Shown: positions 1 through 8,595, counted from the first letter of the stretch. The stretch is 64,000 nucleotides of DNA from JAMWDF01 sp964645405 (GCA_964645405.1 CAZYCA010000006.1:31251-95250); one strand, 5' to 3'. The notes: generated by a model not told the origin, from the sequence alone. Numbers and translations are program-made.

Positions 1-401
1 TCTACCACCACAGGAATATTTCTCAGCGCCCGGCTCCAGCCACCAGGACCAACTGTATCGCCCACAGTATGAAAAACCCCGTATTTTCTCGGGATGCTCA
101 CATCCAGGATATTAGCCTGTTCACCGCCAGTGCTGATGGTAAGCCCCACAAAATCTGCTCCCTGCAAGGCACTTTCAAGATCAGTAGTAGCTTCTATCCT
201 GAAACCAGCACCTAACTGGTCAGAGAATTTCTGACAGAGAGGCAGAGTAACTTTCAAAGCATCCGGGTTGATATCCTCTAAAACAATGTGCATACCGTGC
301 AGGCCAGGAAGACAGGCCATATCAGTAACCAGCCGGTGTGACCAGCCAAAACTGCCGCCTCCAATCAAGACAAACTTTAAATCTTTTCCTGAATTTTTCA
401 T
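1..401 (-). CDS. Glycoside hydrolase family 4 enzyme, N-terminal part (cut by window edge)
   Basis: This gene runs off the left edge; 133 codons are visible. Residues 9-20 form a Rossmann-type nucleotide-binding start (KFVLIGGGSFGW), and near residue 115 lies GDTVGPGGWSRALRNIP, the conserved GH4 segment. GH4 enzymes are NAD- and metal-dependent glycosidases acting by redox-assisted elimination, usually on alpha-galactosides, glucuronides or phosphorylated disaccharides; the substrate cannot be told from this part. There is no signal peptide, so it should be cytoplasmic. The ATG at 401 has a GGAAAGGAGAGA ribosome site and overlaps the stop of the upstream methyltransferase by 4 bases. It is the last visible gene of the leftward operon that begins at 3225. 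Confidence 0.85.
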   Translation of the reverse strand, partial: MKNSGKDLKFVLIGGGSFGWSHRLVTDMACLPGLHGMHIVLEDINPDALKVTLPLCQKFSDQLGAGFRIEATTDLESALQGADFVGLTISTGGEQANILDVSIPRKYGVFHTVGDTVGPGGWSRALRNIPVVV

Positions 402-970
402 CTCTCTCCTTTCCTGTTTTTGCAGTACTCTATTATACTATCAGCCGGGTTTTCTCCCCAACCTTCTATGGTGAGTAAATCCTTCTTCAAAGCCAGACCA
501 GCAGAAAAGCCTCCCAACTGGCCATTACTCTTTATCACTCTGTGGCAGGGTATGACAATGGGAAAAGGGTTTCTGGCTAAAGCCTGGCCGACTGCCTGGC
601 AGGCGAAAGGTTTCCCTGTCTGGCAGGCAATTTCTTTATAGGTAGCCAGTTTCCCCCAGGGAATACACGCTGTTTTTTCATAGACTGATTGCTGGAAGAA
701 CCTACTGTTTTCCAGATAAAGACAATCAAGGGAAAAACTTACTGGCTGGCCCGAGAGATAAATTTCCAGTTTATTTTTCATTTCTTTAAGCTGCAAAGAT
801 TCGCCTGCCTTCAATTCCTGGAAAAATTCTTTTGCCTGAGAAAATGCCTCCTTTAGACTTCTGCCTAAAAAAATACGTTGTAGCAGAACCGGTTCAGCCT
901 GTTGCCAGACAACCACTACTGCAATTGTCTTGCCTGTCACTCCGAAGGAAAAGAAAGAATTACCCTTCAC
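398..970 (-). CDS. ogt: Methylated-DNA--protein-cysteine methyltransferase (Ogt/MGMT type)
   Basis: The 190-residue protein removes alkyl groups from O6-alkylguanine by suicidal transfer to its own cysteine. The active-site motif PCHRV is present with the acceptor Cys at about residue 142, preceded by a wHTH-like segment (IPWGKLATYKEIA) and followed by GGFSAGLALKKDLLTIEG, all typical of the C-terminal domain. The N-terminal domain is poorly conserved, as usual. It lacks the Ada regulatory domain. Translation appears to start at GTG 970 with only a weak AGAG upstream. It sits ten bases after a secreted unknown and overlaps the GH4 start, so it is a DNA-repair gene embedded in a carbohydrate operon. 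Confidence 0.9.
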   Translation of the reverse strand: MKGNSFFSFGVTGKTIAVVVVWQQAEPVLLQRIFLGRSLKEAFSQAKEFFQELKAGESLQLKEMKNKLEIYLSGQPVSFSLDCLYLENSRFFQQSVYEKTACIPWGKLATYKEIACQTGKPFACQAVGQALARNPFPIVIPCHRVIKSNGQLGGFSAGLALKKDLLTIEGWGENPADSIIEYCKNRKGER

Positions 971-979
971 CGGGAATCT

Positions 980-1789
980 CTAATCTGGCATCTGAGAGAA
1001 TCTGATTACTGCTTCCGAAAGCATAAACCAGCGTTCAAACCAGTTGTTGATGCTGTCTGGAGCTCCTGTATTGACAAACGAGATGGTGTTTGTACCCTTT
1101 TTCAGGACACCAGGTGGGATGGGAAAACTCTGTCTGGACCAGTTTTTCTTTACCAGACTTACCGGGCCTTCAAAAATAGTCTGATTGTTAACAAGGATGC
1201 GAATACAGGCAGCTGATACATCATGGTCACAATCCTGTCCTTCCACTTCCAGAAGGCTGCTACCATTGGCGGGGACTTCTTCCAGAGTAAACTCTGCCTC
1301 CATGTGGGAACTAAGGTGCCGGCAATTGCCTTCCACATAGATGGCCACAGCTGTCTTCGGTGGACAGTTCTCTCCATACCTTGCCGGACCAAAACCAGCA
1401 TAGAGGAAAACTTCAGCATAGTTTGTATCCCGGTTGGTATTATCACAAAAGGCAACAGACTTTGTTACTGTTTCCATCACATGGCCGCCAGGCCAGACCT
1501 TTTTCAATTCTGCAGGCTGGATTAAACCTGCTTTTAAGGCAGTTTCTCCTAAAAATAAATATCCCTCTAAATATCCCTCCGGGGTGGCAGAGAAATCCTG
1601 AACAGAAAGAGTTAAACCAAAAATTTTTTGCCAGCCAATCAGAAGAAGTTGCAGTGTTTCTTCCTGCAGTTGTGTCCGGGGAGAAGAAGCAACCACCGCT
1701 TTTATCTCAGCAGGAAGAAGACTTCCTGCTTGAAGGTAATTTCCTGTAAGAAGCAAGCTGATAATGAGAAATGTAGCCAAAGCTTTCAT
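980..1789 (-). CDS. Secreted protein of unknown function
   Basis: This is a 269-residue protein with a clear N-terminal signal peptide (hydrophobic LATFLIISLLL, likely cut near LQA-G). I do not recognise a catalytic family. The C-terminal 150 residues are rich in beta-strand-like stretches with several aromatic residues (NNWFERWFML) and a segment resembling galactose-binding/jelly-roll modules (GVLKKGTNTISFVNTG). A carbohydrate-binding or accessory role is inference. Its ATG overlaps the stop of the CE7 esterase by 4 bases, so the two are probably translated together and may act on the same polymer. Confidence 0.55.
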   Translation of the reverse strand: MKALATFLIISLLLTGNYLQAGSLLPAEIKAVVASSPRTQLQEETLQLLLIGWQKIFGLTLSVQDFSATPEGYLEGYLFLGETALKAGLIQPAELKKVWPGGHVMETVTKSVAFCDNTNRDTNYAEVFLYAGFGPARYGENCPPKTAVAIYVEGNCRHLSSHMEAEFTLEEVPANGSSLLEVEGQDCDHDVSAACIRILVNNQTIFEGPVSLVKKNWSRQSFPIPPGVLKKGTNTISFVNTGAPDSINNWFERWFMLSEAVIRFSQMPD

Positions 1790-3225
1790 TCTTCACCTTT
1801 CTTGATGCGTTCCAGTAAAGTGAAGGCTTCTTTCTTTTCTAACTGGAAAAGATTTTCCAGCCACCGCCAGGCCATCTGTTCGAAGGCAAGAACCAGGTCA
1901 TGGTTGGTACCAGCACTCCAGATTATTTTTTTCTCACCTTTCAACCTGCGGTAGACAGCATAAACTGTTGTTGCCGGTGAAGGAATATCAGCCAGACATC
2001 CCAGCATTAAAGTGGGCACCTGAACTAAAGTCGCCAGATTGGCAGCATCAAAGTAACCCATATGTCTGTCTCTGGGATTGGCAGAATCAAAGGCCGGGAT
2101 TATTTCTTTAGGTCCAGGATCCTTCACTCTGTTCAGGTAAGCCACAAAATCCCGATAAGGGAAGTAGGCATAAAAACAAAGGGCACTGATACAGGCCTTC
2201 ACTTCCGGAGCTAAGGCAGCTGTAGCGATAGCCAGATACCCGCCCTGGGAACCACCAACCACTGCCAGTTTATTTTTGTCTACCTCGGCTCTGGAGACAA
2301 GGTATCTGACTGCCTGAAGGCAACCTGAGATTACCTGGTAGTAGTAATCATCCTTTGGTGATGCCGGGAAGCCGCTTTTCAGATACGCAAGATAACCTGC
2401 AGGAGAAGAATAACTATCCTGGTCCACATCCTGGCTGTGAATCTGGAGCATCAAACTGACAAACCCGTGCCTGGCATGCTCTGCAGGAATGGGTAACCGT
2501 GCGTTTCCGGCACCAGGAAGTATCAGCATCGCTGGAAAAGGTCCTTCTCCGCAGGGTACTGTTAGCCAGCCGTAAAGCCGGCGCTGCCCCGGACAGGCAA
2601 AGGAAACCTTGTAGACTTTAATCTTCCTATATCTTCTTCCTTCCGGGTCAGGGATTTCCGGAAGGGAAGCTTCCTTTCTGTTATAAAGGGAAATCTCCTC
2701 GTCCTCCATTTCCCGAATGAATTTTTCCTCTTCTGCCAGGGGTGTACCAGCCAGTTCTTCTTTAATCTTCCTCCAGAAAAGCCCAAAATCATCTGGCCGG
2801 GAATCTACCATGGTGATACGGTCAATTTCATAGCCAAAACTTGTTCTCCCATCTTCCTTGTCTGTCGCGGTGGACCAGATAGTAAAACGCAAATCGTAAA
2901 AACCAGGGGAAAGATTTTCTTCCGGTACAACAATCCTGACACTCTGGTCCAGACAGATTTCTCCCTGGCGAGCCAGAAGGGGTTGTTCCACCCCATTATG
3001 ACTGAGTGACCAGAGGCAACGTAAAGGTCTGCTTCTGGGGAAGGCAAAAATTTCTATGGTGTCACCTTTCTGAAACAAAAGGTCCGGTCTTACTCTGGAG
3101 AAGACAGGGATAGACCGGGAAAGGTTATCCTTATCATAAGGCCTGGCAAGGTTACAGGTCATCGGCCACGCTCCAGTAGCAAAGGAAACAAAAATTAACC
3201 AGGAAAAAACTTCTTTTTTTCTCAT
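1786..3225 (-). CDS. Secreted CE7-type acetyl xylan esterase / cephalosporin deacetylase-like hydrolase
   Basis: The 479-residue exported protein has an N-terminal signal peptide, a ~150-residue beta-rich domain, then an alpha/beta-hydrolase domain (residues ~180-475) of the CE7 (AXE1) type. The nucleophile elbow GGSQGG lies near residue 326 and the likely catalytic His is in GTNHDL near the C-terminus. CE7 enzymes remove acetyl groups from sugars or oligosaccharides. The extra N-terminal domain is longer than in the classical ~320-residue CE7 enzymes. A -10 box TATAAT lies only 13 bases before the ATG, and no Shine-Dalgarno is seen. It is the first gene of the leftward operon to GH4. Confidence 0.8.
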   Translation of the reverse strand: MRKKEVFSWLIFVSFATGAWPMTCNLARPYDKDNLSRSIPVFSRVRPDLLFQKGDTIEIFAFPRSRPLRCLWSLSHNGVEQPLLARQGEICLDQSVRIVVPEENLSPGFYDLRFTIWSTATDKEDGRTSFGYEIDRITMVDSRPDDFGLFWRKIKEELAGTPLAEEEKFIREMEDEEISLYNRKEASLPEIPDPEGRRYRKIKVYKVSFACPGQRRLYGWLTVPCGEGPFPAMLILPGAGNARLPIPAEHARHGFVSLMLQIHSQDVDQDSYSSPAGYLAYLKSGFPASPKDDYYYQVISGCLQAVRYLVSRAEVDKNKLAVVGGSQGGYLAIATAALAPEVKACISALCFYAYFPYRDFVAYLNRVKDPGPKEIIPAFDSANPRDRHMGYFDAANLATLVQVPTLMLGCLADIPSPATTVYAVYRRLKGEKKIIWSAGTNHDLVLAFEQMAWRWLENLFQLEKKEAFTLLERIKKGEE

Positions 3226-3238
3226 GGGATTCTGGCAT

Positions 3239-3267
3239 ATTATACCGCAGAATTTATCGCCTGGATA
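3239..3267 (-). promoter_or_regulatory. Promoter of the CE7 esterase operon, near-leaderless
   Basis: The minus strand carries a perfect -10 box TATAAT at 3244-3239 with a weak -35 (TATCCA, 3267-3262) at 17 bases. The box ends 13 bases before the ATG at 3225, giving a predicted leader of only about six bases without a Shine-Dalgarno. Confidence 0.5.
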
Positions 3268-3281
3268 GAATGGGGTATACT
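3253..3281 (+). promoter_or_regulatory. Probable promoter of the QueG-like gene
   Basis: A -10 TATACT at 3276-3281 has a weak -35 (TTTATC, 3253-3258) at 17 bases. It lies back to back with the leftward esterase promoter. A strong AGGAGG site at 3300-3305 precedes the ATG at 3311. Confidence 0.4.
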
Positions 3282-3310
3282 GATAACTACCAAAAATTCA
3301 GGAGGTAAAG

Positions 3311-4207
3311 ATGCTTACTTCAAAGAAGGTAAAGGAAGTGGCAAAAAAGTTAGGTGCTGACCTGGTAGGAATTGCTTCTCTGGACAGGTTTGATGGTTCC
3401 CCCAAACAGATGGATCCCAGATACATTAACCCTGATGCCAGAGCCCTGATTGTCATTGCCCTGAGAATTCCCCGGGGTGTTCTGCGCGGGATTGAAGAAG
3501 GAACTTACTTTCTTTCTTATTCTTCCCAGGGTTATGGCAGTATCAATATGATTTACAATCCTTTCATTCTTTATCATCTGACCAGGTTCATAGAAGACCA
3601 TGGTTATGAGGCTACCCCTATCCCCAATGATTACTACAACTGGCCAGCGGTTGACTATGCGACTGGCAGGATAAAGGAAAACTGGTCAAAACCTGTCTCT
3701 CCTGATAAACCCGCGCCGGATGTTTTTATCCATTTCCGGATAGCTGCCTTCTGCGCGGGACTGGGTGAGATTGGATACAGCAAGCTTCTTTTAACCCCGG
3801 AGTTCGGGCCGAGGCAGAGGTTTGCCTGTATTTTAACTGCTGCCCCTCTTGACCCCGATCCTATCTATGAAGGACCTGCCTTATGTGACCGGTGTTTACT
3901 CTGTGCTAAGGAATGCTCTGCCAGTGCTATCAGTACGAAAGAAACAGTAAAGGTAAAAGTGGCCGGTCGGGACATAGAATGGGGAAAACTTGATATCCAG
4001 GCCTGTACGAAAGGTTTTGCCGGGCAGCAACCCTACAGAAAATACAATCCCTTCCTGGCAGAACCATCACCGGTCATTGTCTACTCCCGGGCTTTAGAAG
4101 GCGCCAGGGGGTGTATCCGGGCCTGTATGATACATCTGGAAAAAGAAGGGAAAATCAAGAACAGATTTAAGGAGCCATTCCGGAAGAGAAAAGCCTGGCA
4201 GATGTAA
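3311..4207 (+). CDS. 4Fe-4S double-cluster protein related to epoxyqueuosine reductase (QueG-like)
   Basis: The 298-residue protein has the N-terminal region typical of QueG and reductive-dehalogenase relatives, followed by a ferredoxin-like segment, CDRCLLCAKEC, near residues 195-206, and further cysteines near the C-terminus (CTKG, CIRAC). This pattern supports one 4Fe-4S cluster clearly and perhaps a second. QueG itself reduces epoxyqueuosine in tRNA using cobalamin; whether this paralogue does so is uncertain because its C-terminal HEAT-like part is absent and many QueG-like proteins have unknown roles. A strong AGGAGGTAAAG site fixes the ATG. It is a single-gene unit converging on the glycosyltransferase. 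Confidence 0.7.
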   Translation: MLTSKKVKEVAKKLGADLVGIASLDRFDGSPKQMDPRYINPDARALIVIALRIPRGVLRGIEEGTYFLSYSSQGYGSINMIYNPFILYHLTRFIEDHGYEATPIPNDYYNWPAVDYATGRIKENWSKPVSPDKPAPDVFIHFRIAAFCAGLGEIGYSKLLLTPEFGPRQRFACILTAAPLDPDPIYEGPALCDRCLLCAKECSASAISTKETVKVKVAGRDIEWGKLDIQACTKGFAGQQPYRKYNPFLAEPSPVIVYSRALEGARGCIRACMIHLEKEGKIKNRFKEPFRKRKAWQM

Positions 4208-4231
4208 CCGGTGAAGGCTTCAGCTGGAAAG

Positions 4232-5323
4232 TCAACCGTCCAGATAGGGAGAGAAAAGTTCTTCATAAAGCCGCCGCACATTTTCCTCTGTACGGCTCAT
4301 AGGTGGAAACCCGGTGTAACGGCCAGCCGCCACTACATCTTCGGCAAGATTCACCAACGATTGTTTCCGGGACAGAAACCATCCTTTTTCCTTATAGTAA
4401 CGAGAAAGGTACTCCTGTTCCACCTGTCCGGGAGTGGGAATAAAAAGAGCGTGTTTCTTGCCCAGTTCCGCAATTTCCATCACGGTGGTGTAACCGGAGC
4501 GGCTGATAATAAACTTAGCCCTGTTCATCAATCTGCTCATCTGCTCCCGGCTGGCATGAGAATAAACCAGGGTATCTTTGTCCAGTTGTCTCTGGAAGTT
4601 TTCTCCTGGCCGACCAAGAAGGATTACTTTTTTCCCGGGAAGTTGAACAGCCTGTTTCAGGACGATATTTTCCAGAAGCAACCTCTGGGGACCTGGTCCG
4701 GAAACACTGATGAGAAAGTCTATATCACAGGGTAAATCCATCTTCCGGATACTGCTTAAAATACCTGCGTAGTAAGCCTTCTTCCGGGAAACAGGAAAAG
4801 TTGGTCGGGCTAACTCACCGCTGAGACAGACTGTCCCGGGCGGATTATCAGGAACAATGACCCGGGTAAATTTCGCATGAAAACAGGCATTAAACTTTTC
4901 TGAAAGGTAACGGCCAGGGCCAAGAAAAGAAGGGACATCAAAACGAAACTGGTGGGAAATGAAGAAAGAAGGGATTTCTTCTGAATAGACACCAAAACGG
5001 CTGTCACTGATTATCAGGTCAAAATGGTTTTCTTTTATGATTGTGTCTGTAATCTGCTTTTCCCGTAAAATAGCATAGAGCATAACAGGGATATAGGCAG
5101 CAAACTTCAGATAATGATAACTGGTTTTAGTGTCCGGAGAAGGGTAATCCTTGAAATGAAGAAAACGACATTGAGGGAACTCTGATTTCAAAAGGGCTTC
5201 TGCTGCGCCACTGGTGGCTATCGTCACCTGATGCTTACGACGGAGTAACTCCCGGATAATAGGTAAGGATCTGGTGGCATGTCCCAGACCCCAGGAAAAA
5301 GGACTGACCAGAACCTGGCCCAT
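4232..5323 (-). CDS. MurG-like family glycosyltransferase
   Basis: The 363-residue protein starts with a GT-B-type segment (SWGLGHATRSLPIIREL) seen in MurG/GT28-like transferases, and its C-terminal half has ISRSGYTTVMEIAELGKKH followed by PTPGQVEQEYLS, matching the donor-nucleotide side of that fold. It probably moves a sugar from a nucleotide-sugar to a lipid or glycan acceptor at the cytoplasmic membrane. Donor and acceptor are unknown. It follows the PHP gene by six bases and has a TGAGGT ribosome site that overlaps the PHP stop, so the two are one operon. Confidence 0.7.
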   Translation of the reverse strand: MGQVLVSPFSWGLGHATRSLPIIRELLRRKHQVTIATSGAAEALLKSEFPQCRFLHFKDYPSPDTKTSYHYLKFAAYIPVMLYAILREKQITDTIIKENHFDLIISDSRFGVYSEEIPSFFISHQFRFDVPSFLGPGRYLSEKFNACFHAKFTRVIVPDNPPGTVCLSGELARPTFPVSRKKAYYAGILSSIRKMDLPCDIDFLISVSGPGPQRLLLENIVLKQAVQLPGKKVILLGRPGENFQRQLDKDTLVYSHASREQMSRLMNRAKFIISRSGYTTVMEIAELGKKHALFIPTPGQVEQEYLSRYYKEKGWFLSRKQSLVNLAEDVVAAGRYTGFPPMSRTEENVRRLYEELFSPYLDG

Positions 5324-5329
5324 AGTACC

Positions 5330-6328
5330 TCAGAGAATTTCTGCCACTCGTAACTGCCGGTTCATCCGATAAACAAGGAAATGCTGAATCTCTAAGTAGA
5401 AAAGGGCCGGTGCTCCTGATTTAGCAATGGCAGAAAAGAAGGCTACAGAAGCCTTCCGTAAAGCAGGATAATCAATAAGAGCACCCTTAACATAAAAGTT
5501 AATCAAAGAATCCACAGGTTTTATGTGCAGATAAGCAACCTTCTCCAGTCTGATAGCATCAAGGTTGCTGATCAATTCAATCCAGATCAGAATCTCATCT
5601 TTCAAAAGTTCCAGGGTTAAGTCCTGAGGTACCAGGTATGCATCTCTTCTTTCTATTGCCTGAAAATATTCCCGGAAGGTTTTTCCTTTAGCAAGGGTGT
5701 AAGCCCTGCCGATTTCTCCAATATGGGTATCAGTGGCTGCCAGGATTCCACGCTGATACTTTTCCGCCAGTGCCACGGTCAGAGCATTCTTCTGCCAGAC
5801 CCGGTGCATGTTGTACTCCACTACCGGGAAAAGAGGTATCAAATCATTAATCACCTTGTAGCTTGGTTTTTCTCCATGTTCGTACCAGAAGGGATGATTG
5901 TAAACATAAGGCAGATTTTCACTCTGCAAGTACTGAAGAAATACTTCCAGTTTTCTCTTTTTCCTGGCAATGGCTAAAAGTTCCGAAAACTGTTTCTGCT
6001 GCAAACAATAGACATTGATGTGCAAGGTATGTCCTACATGGCAGATATCCTTGATTTTTATTTCCACACCCGGGACCAGTTTTTCCCTGGTCCAGCCAAG
6101 TAAATCATAAGCCTCCATAGTATCGTGGTCTGTAAAAGTGATGTAATCAAAACCTGCTCGGTAGGCTTTTTCATAAAGGTAAATGGGGTCAAGAAGTTTG
6201 GAAGGCAGTACTCCCTCAGAACGATTGGTATGGACATGCAAATCAGCGGCCTGCCATCCCTGCTTTTTCAGAATTTCACCCTGGGAAGCAGACAGGATAT
6301 TTTCAGGCAAATTTCTTTTTTTTCTCAT
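5330..6328 (-). CDS. PHP-domain metal-dependent phosphoesterase
   Basis: The protein carries the PHP signatures DLHVHTNRSEG and FTDHDTMEAY near the N-terminus plus later His residues (YNHPFW, ATDTHIG), which together build the metal centre of PHP phosphoesterases. The substrate is not known. I place the start at ATG 6328 (332 residues), not at the TTG at 6415, because a promoter (TTGCTC, 17 bases, TATAAT) lies inside the longer reading frame, so an mRNA from it cannot contain the TTG. The ATG has no Shine-Dalgarno and would be about six bases from the mRNA 5' end. It is co-transcribed with the glycosyltransferase. Confidence 0.75.
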   Translation of the reverse strand: MRKKRNLPENILSASQGEILKKQGWQAADLHVHTNRSEGVLPSKLLDPIYLYEKAYRAGFDYITFTDHDTMEAYDLLGWTREKLVPGVEIKIKDICHVGHTLHINVYCLQQKQFSELLAIARKKRKLEVFLQYLQSENLPYVYNHPFWYEHGEKPSYKVINDLIPLFPVVEYNMHRVWQKNALTVALAEKYQRGILAATDTHIGEIGRAYTLAKGKTFREYFQAIERRDAYLVPQDLTLELLKDEILIWIELISNLDAIRLEKVAYLHIKPVDSLINFYVKGALIDYPALRKASVAFFSAIAKSGAPALFYLEIQHFLVYRMNRQLRVAEIL

Positions 6329-6340
6329 GAGCCAGTTACT

Positions 6341-6369
6341 ATTATACCCTGCCTGGGTGAAAAGAGCAA
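6341..6369 (-). promoter_or_regulatory. Promoter of the PHP-glycosyltransferase operon
   Basis: On the minus strand TTGCTC (6369-6364) is 17 bases from a perfect TATAAT (6346-6341). The -10 ends 12 bases before the ATG at 6328, predicting a near-leaderless mRNA. Confidence 0.6.
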
Positions 6370-6375
6370 AAATTG

Positions 6376-6404
6376 TTGCCAGCTGAGGAGAACTGACATA
6401 AAAT
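6376..6404 (+). promoter_or_regulatory. Promoter of the flavin reductase-like gene
   Basis: TTGCCA (6376-6381), 17-base spacer, TAAAAT (6399-6404). It abuts the divergent PHP promoter, the two -35 boxes being six bases apart. A ribosome site AAAGGAG follows before ATG 6425. Confidence 0.55.
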
Positions 6405-6424
6405 GATCTTAACAAAGGAGTTTT

Positions 6425-6976
6425 ATGAGCAGGAAACAGTTACAGCCATTTACTTTTCTGGAAGAAACAATCCGTCTTCTAAAAAATCCTGGTGGCTTGC
6501 TGGTAACAGGTGGAAAGAAAAAGATTCCTAATGTTATGGCTATTGGCTGGGCAGCAGTCGGGATTATCTGGAGAAAGCCCATCTTTACGGTGCTTGTCAG
6601 ACCTTCCCGGTACAGTTACTCCCTCTTAAATGAACACCCGGAATTCACTGTTAACCTTCCCTACCCGGAGATGGCAGACCTGGTCAATTATTGCGGGAGT
6701 GTCTCCGGTCGGGACCATAACAAATTCCAGGAGACAAATTTAACTTTAGAAAAAGCTCAAAAAGTAAGTGTTCCCATCATCAACCAATGCGGTCTGGCGT
6801 ACGAGTGTCGGGTGGTAGGAACAGGTGAAATTCTTTCTGAAGCATTGTCAGAAGATATTAAGTTATCCCTTTACCAGCAGGGTGATTTTCATCGGGTTTA
6901 TTACGGGGAAATTTTGAGAGTTACAGCTGCGATGGAATTTTTAGAACGTTTGGAGCAAAAGAAACCGGGTGGCTGA
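6425..6976 (+). CDS. Flavin reductase-like (flavoredoxin-type) FMN-binding protein
   Basis: The 183-residue protein matches the flavin reductase-like split-barrel family: the N-terminal stretch with VTGGKKKIPNVMAIGW, then KPIFTVLVRPSRYSY and EFTVNLP are the FMN-contact regions of that family. Members either reduce free flavin or serve as electron carriers. It is cytoplasmic, with an AAAGGAG site seven bases from the ATG. The amidohydrolase gene starts directly after its stop with no spacing, so the two are translated as a unit. Confidence 0.8.
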   Translation: MSRKQLQPFTFLEETIRLLKNPGGLLVTGGKKKIPNVMAIGWAAVGIIWRKPIFTVLVRPSRYSYSLLNEHPEFTVNLPYPEMADLVNYCGSVSGRDHNKFQETNLTLEKAQKVSVPIINQCGLAYECRVVGTGEILSEALSEDIKLSLYQQGDFHRVYYGEILRVTAAMEFLERLEQKKPGG

Positions 6977-8233
6977 ATGGAAACACAGCAGGAAGAAAGG
7001 TTAATGGCGGAACTCCTGAAAGAAGCAGAGCATATCTCCACGGTGGATACTCATCAGCATCTTTTTCCGGAAAGCGGGCTGGTTACCGATTTAGTCAGGC
7101 TGATAGTGAAAGATAATTATGTCTGCGGAGACCTGGTAGCCTGTGGCCTGGCCCCGGAAAAAATCAGCTGGCTGGAAGACCCGGGTGTATCTTTAACTGC
7201 AAGATGGAATTTTCTTCTCCCTTACTGGAAAAAAGTACAGTATGGGAGTTATGCGCAAGTTATTCTTCTCACGGTTAACGACCTTTACCAGGGAGGCGGT
7301 TTAAAAAGCTTTGAAAAGGTGGAAGCAGTTTCCAGTCTTCTCCTTCAGGAGTATAAGAAAAAGGGTCTTTTTCACCGCGTTTTTTTTAGATACTGCCACA
7401 TAGATAAAGTGCTGACACAGGGGAGTAATTTTGCTTACGAGAAACCAGAGTTTTACTGGGTTTTCCGGCCACTGGACCGGGCTGATTTTTCTCCTGGTGG
7501 TCTTTTGGAACAGGACTGTGCGGCAGCTGGTATTTCCTTAAGAACGGCTGAAGATTTACCAGTAGCCATGGAACAAATTTTGAAGAATGCCTGCCAGCGT
7601 GGTGCTGTTGGTTTTAAAGCCGTAGCCATGAACTGGAGACATCCTGAGCCAGAAGAAATAAAACAGGCCTGGGCCAGCCGCGGTCAGAAGAACCTTTTCC
7701 CGGGACATCCTTTCCTGCTTCTTTATCTGGAGCAGATGGCTAAAGTGGCTGGAAAGCTTAATATTCCGGTGGCTGTGCACACAGGTGCTCCCTGGACCAA
7801 CTGGCTGGACTACCGGCAATGGGAAGCAACAGGATTGATTCCTCTTTTTCTTTCTTTTCCGGAAACAAAATTTGACCTTTACCATGCAGGTATCCCCTAT
7901 GGAGACCAGGCCAGTCTTTTAGCCAAAACTTTTCCTAATGTCTGGCATAATCTTACCTGGGCGCATATTATCAGTCCGGAGATGGCGAAAAGATGTATCT
8001 CGGTATGGCTGGAGACGGTTCCGGTAAACAAGGTTAGTGCTTTTGGAGGAGACTACACCAACGAAACTGTTGTCTTGACCTATGGACACCTGGTGATAGC
8101 CAGAAGAAATTTAACAGAGGTTCTCGCCCGGCGTATCAGGAAAGGACTGTTAGACCGGGACGGTGCTTGCTACATCCTGAAAAGCTGGTTTTCAGAAAAC
8201 CCTCGCTGTCTTTACCGCCTGCCCCAGGAATAG
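6977..8233 (+). CDS. Amidohydrolase-2 superfamily protein
   Basis: The 418-residue protein has the metal-binding start VDTHQHLFPE (HxH near residues 22-26), a central Lys-containing strand (AVGFKAVAMNW), VAVHTGAP and LYHAGIP histidines, and a late FGGDYTN aspartate, the order expected for a TIM-barrel amidohydrolase. Relatives include uronate isomerase-like and decarboxylase-like enzymes; the true reaction is unknown. There is no signal peptide. A strong terminator follows 10 bases after the stop. Confidence 0.7.
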   Translation: METQQEERLMAELLKEAEHISTVDTHQHLFPESGLVTDLVRLIVKDNYVCGDLVACGLAPEKISWLEDPGVSLTARWNFLLPYWKKVQYGSYAQVILLTVNDLYQGGGLKSFEKVEAVSSLLLQEYKKKGLFHRVFFRYCHIDKVLTQGSNFAYEKPEFYWVFRPLDRADFSPGGLLEQDCAAAGISLRTAEDLPVAMEQILKNACQRGAVGFKAVAMNWRHPEPEEIKQAWASRGQKNLFPGHPFLLLYLEQMAKVAGKLNIPVAVHTGAPWTNWLDYRQWEATGLIPLFLSFPETKFDLYHAGIPYGDQASLLAKTFPNVWHNLTWAHIISPEMAKRCISVWLETVPVNKVSAFGGDYTNETVVLTYGHLVIARRNLTEVLARRIRKGLLDRDGACYILKSWFSENPRCLYRLPQE

Positions 8234-8242
8234 AAAAACGAA

Positions 8243-8270
8243 AAGGGAGGGAAAATCCCTCCCTTCTCTT
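8243..8270. terminator. Bidirectional intrinsic terminator between amidohydrolase and HU genes
   Basis: A perfect 10-base-pair stem (8243-8252 with 8256-8265, GGGAGGG core) closes an AAA loop. A T-rich run follows on both strands (CTCTTGTTTT to the right; TTCGTTTTT on the minus strand), so it can end both converging transcripts. Confidence 0.85.
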
Positions 8271-8290
8271 GTTTTAGTGTTTCTTCTGTC

Positions 8291-8560
8291 TTACTTCACT
8301 GCAGCCTTTAAAGCCGCACCGGCTTTGAAAACCGGAACTTTCTTAGCCGCAATCTTGATGGTGGCACCGGTTTTGGGGTTGCGACCGGTTCTTGCTTTCC
8401 TCTTAGCCACCTTGAAGGTGCCGAATCCTACCAGTGTTACATCTTCTCCCTTCTTCAATGCTTTCTTGATGGTCTCCAGCACAGTATTGACCGCGGCTTC
8501 AGCTTCTTTCTTTCCACAAACAACGCCAGCCACAGCTTCTACCAGACCCGCTTTATTCAT
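8291..8560 (-). CDS. hup: HU-type histone-like DNA-binding protein
   Basis: The 89-residue basic protein aligns along its whole length with bacterial HU: the helical N-terminal dimerisation half, GFGTFKVAKRKARTGRNPKTG (beta-arm with the RNP tip), and a C-terminal helix. HU bends DNA and compacts the nucleoid as a dimer. It is expressed alone from a promoter with a perfect TTGACA -35 and an AGGAGGTGAGAAAGG ribosome site, consistent with high expression, and ends at a strong terminator. The C-terminus is unusually alanine- and lysine-rich. Confidence 0.95.
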   Translation of the reverse strand: MNKAGLVEAVAGVVCGKKEAEAAVNTVLETIKKALKKGEDVTLVGFGTFKVAKRKARTGRNPKTGATIKIAAKKVPVFKAGAALKAAVK

Positions 8561-8580
8561 CCTTTCTCACCTCCTTTTTT

Positions 8581-8595
8581 CCTTGTCAGACAAGG
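8581..8595. promoter_or_regulatory. Palindrome in the HU leader, possible operator or hairpin
   Basis: A 15-base perfect palindrome, CCTTGTC-A-GACAAGG, lies just upstream of the A-rich run and AGGAGG site of the HU gene. It could bind a dimeric regulator or fold as a six-pair hairpin with a three-base loop in the mRNA. No function is proven. Confidence 0.35.

Noticed and set aside
6329..6415. Longer N-terminus of the PHP protein from TTG 6415
   Set aside because: A good promoter with perfect TATAAT lies inside this extension and the TTG has no ribosome site, so ATG 6328 is preferred.
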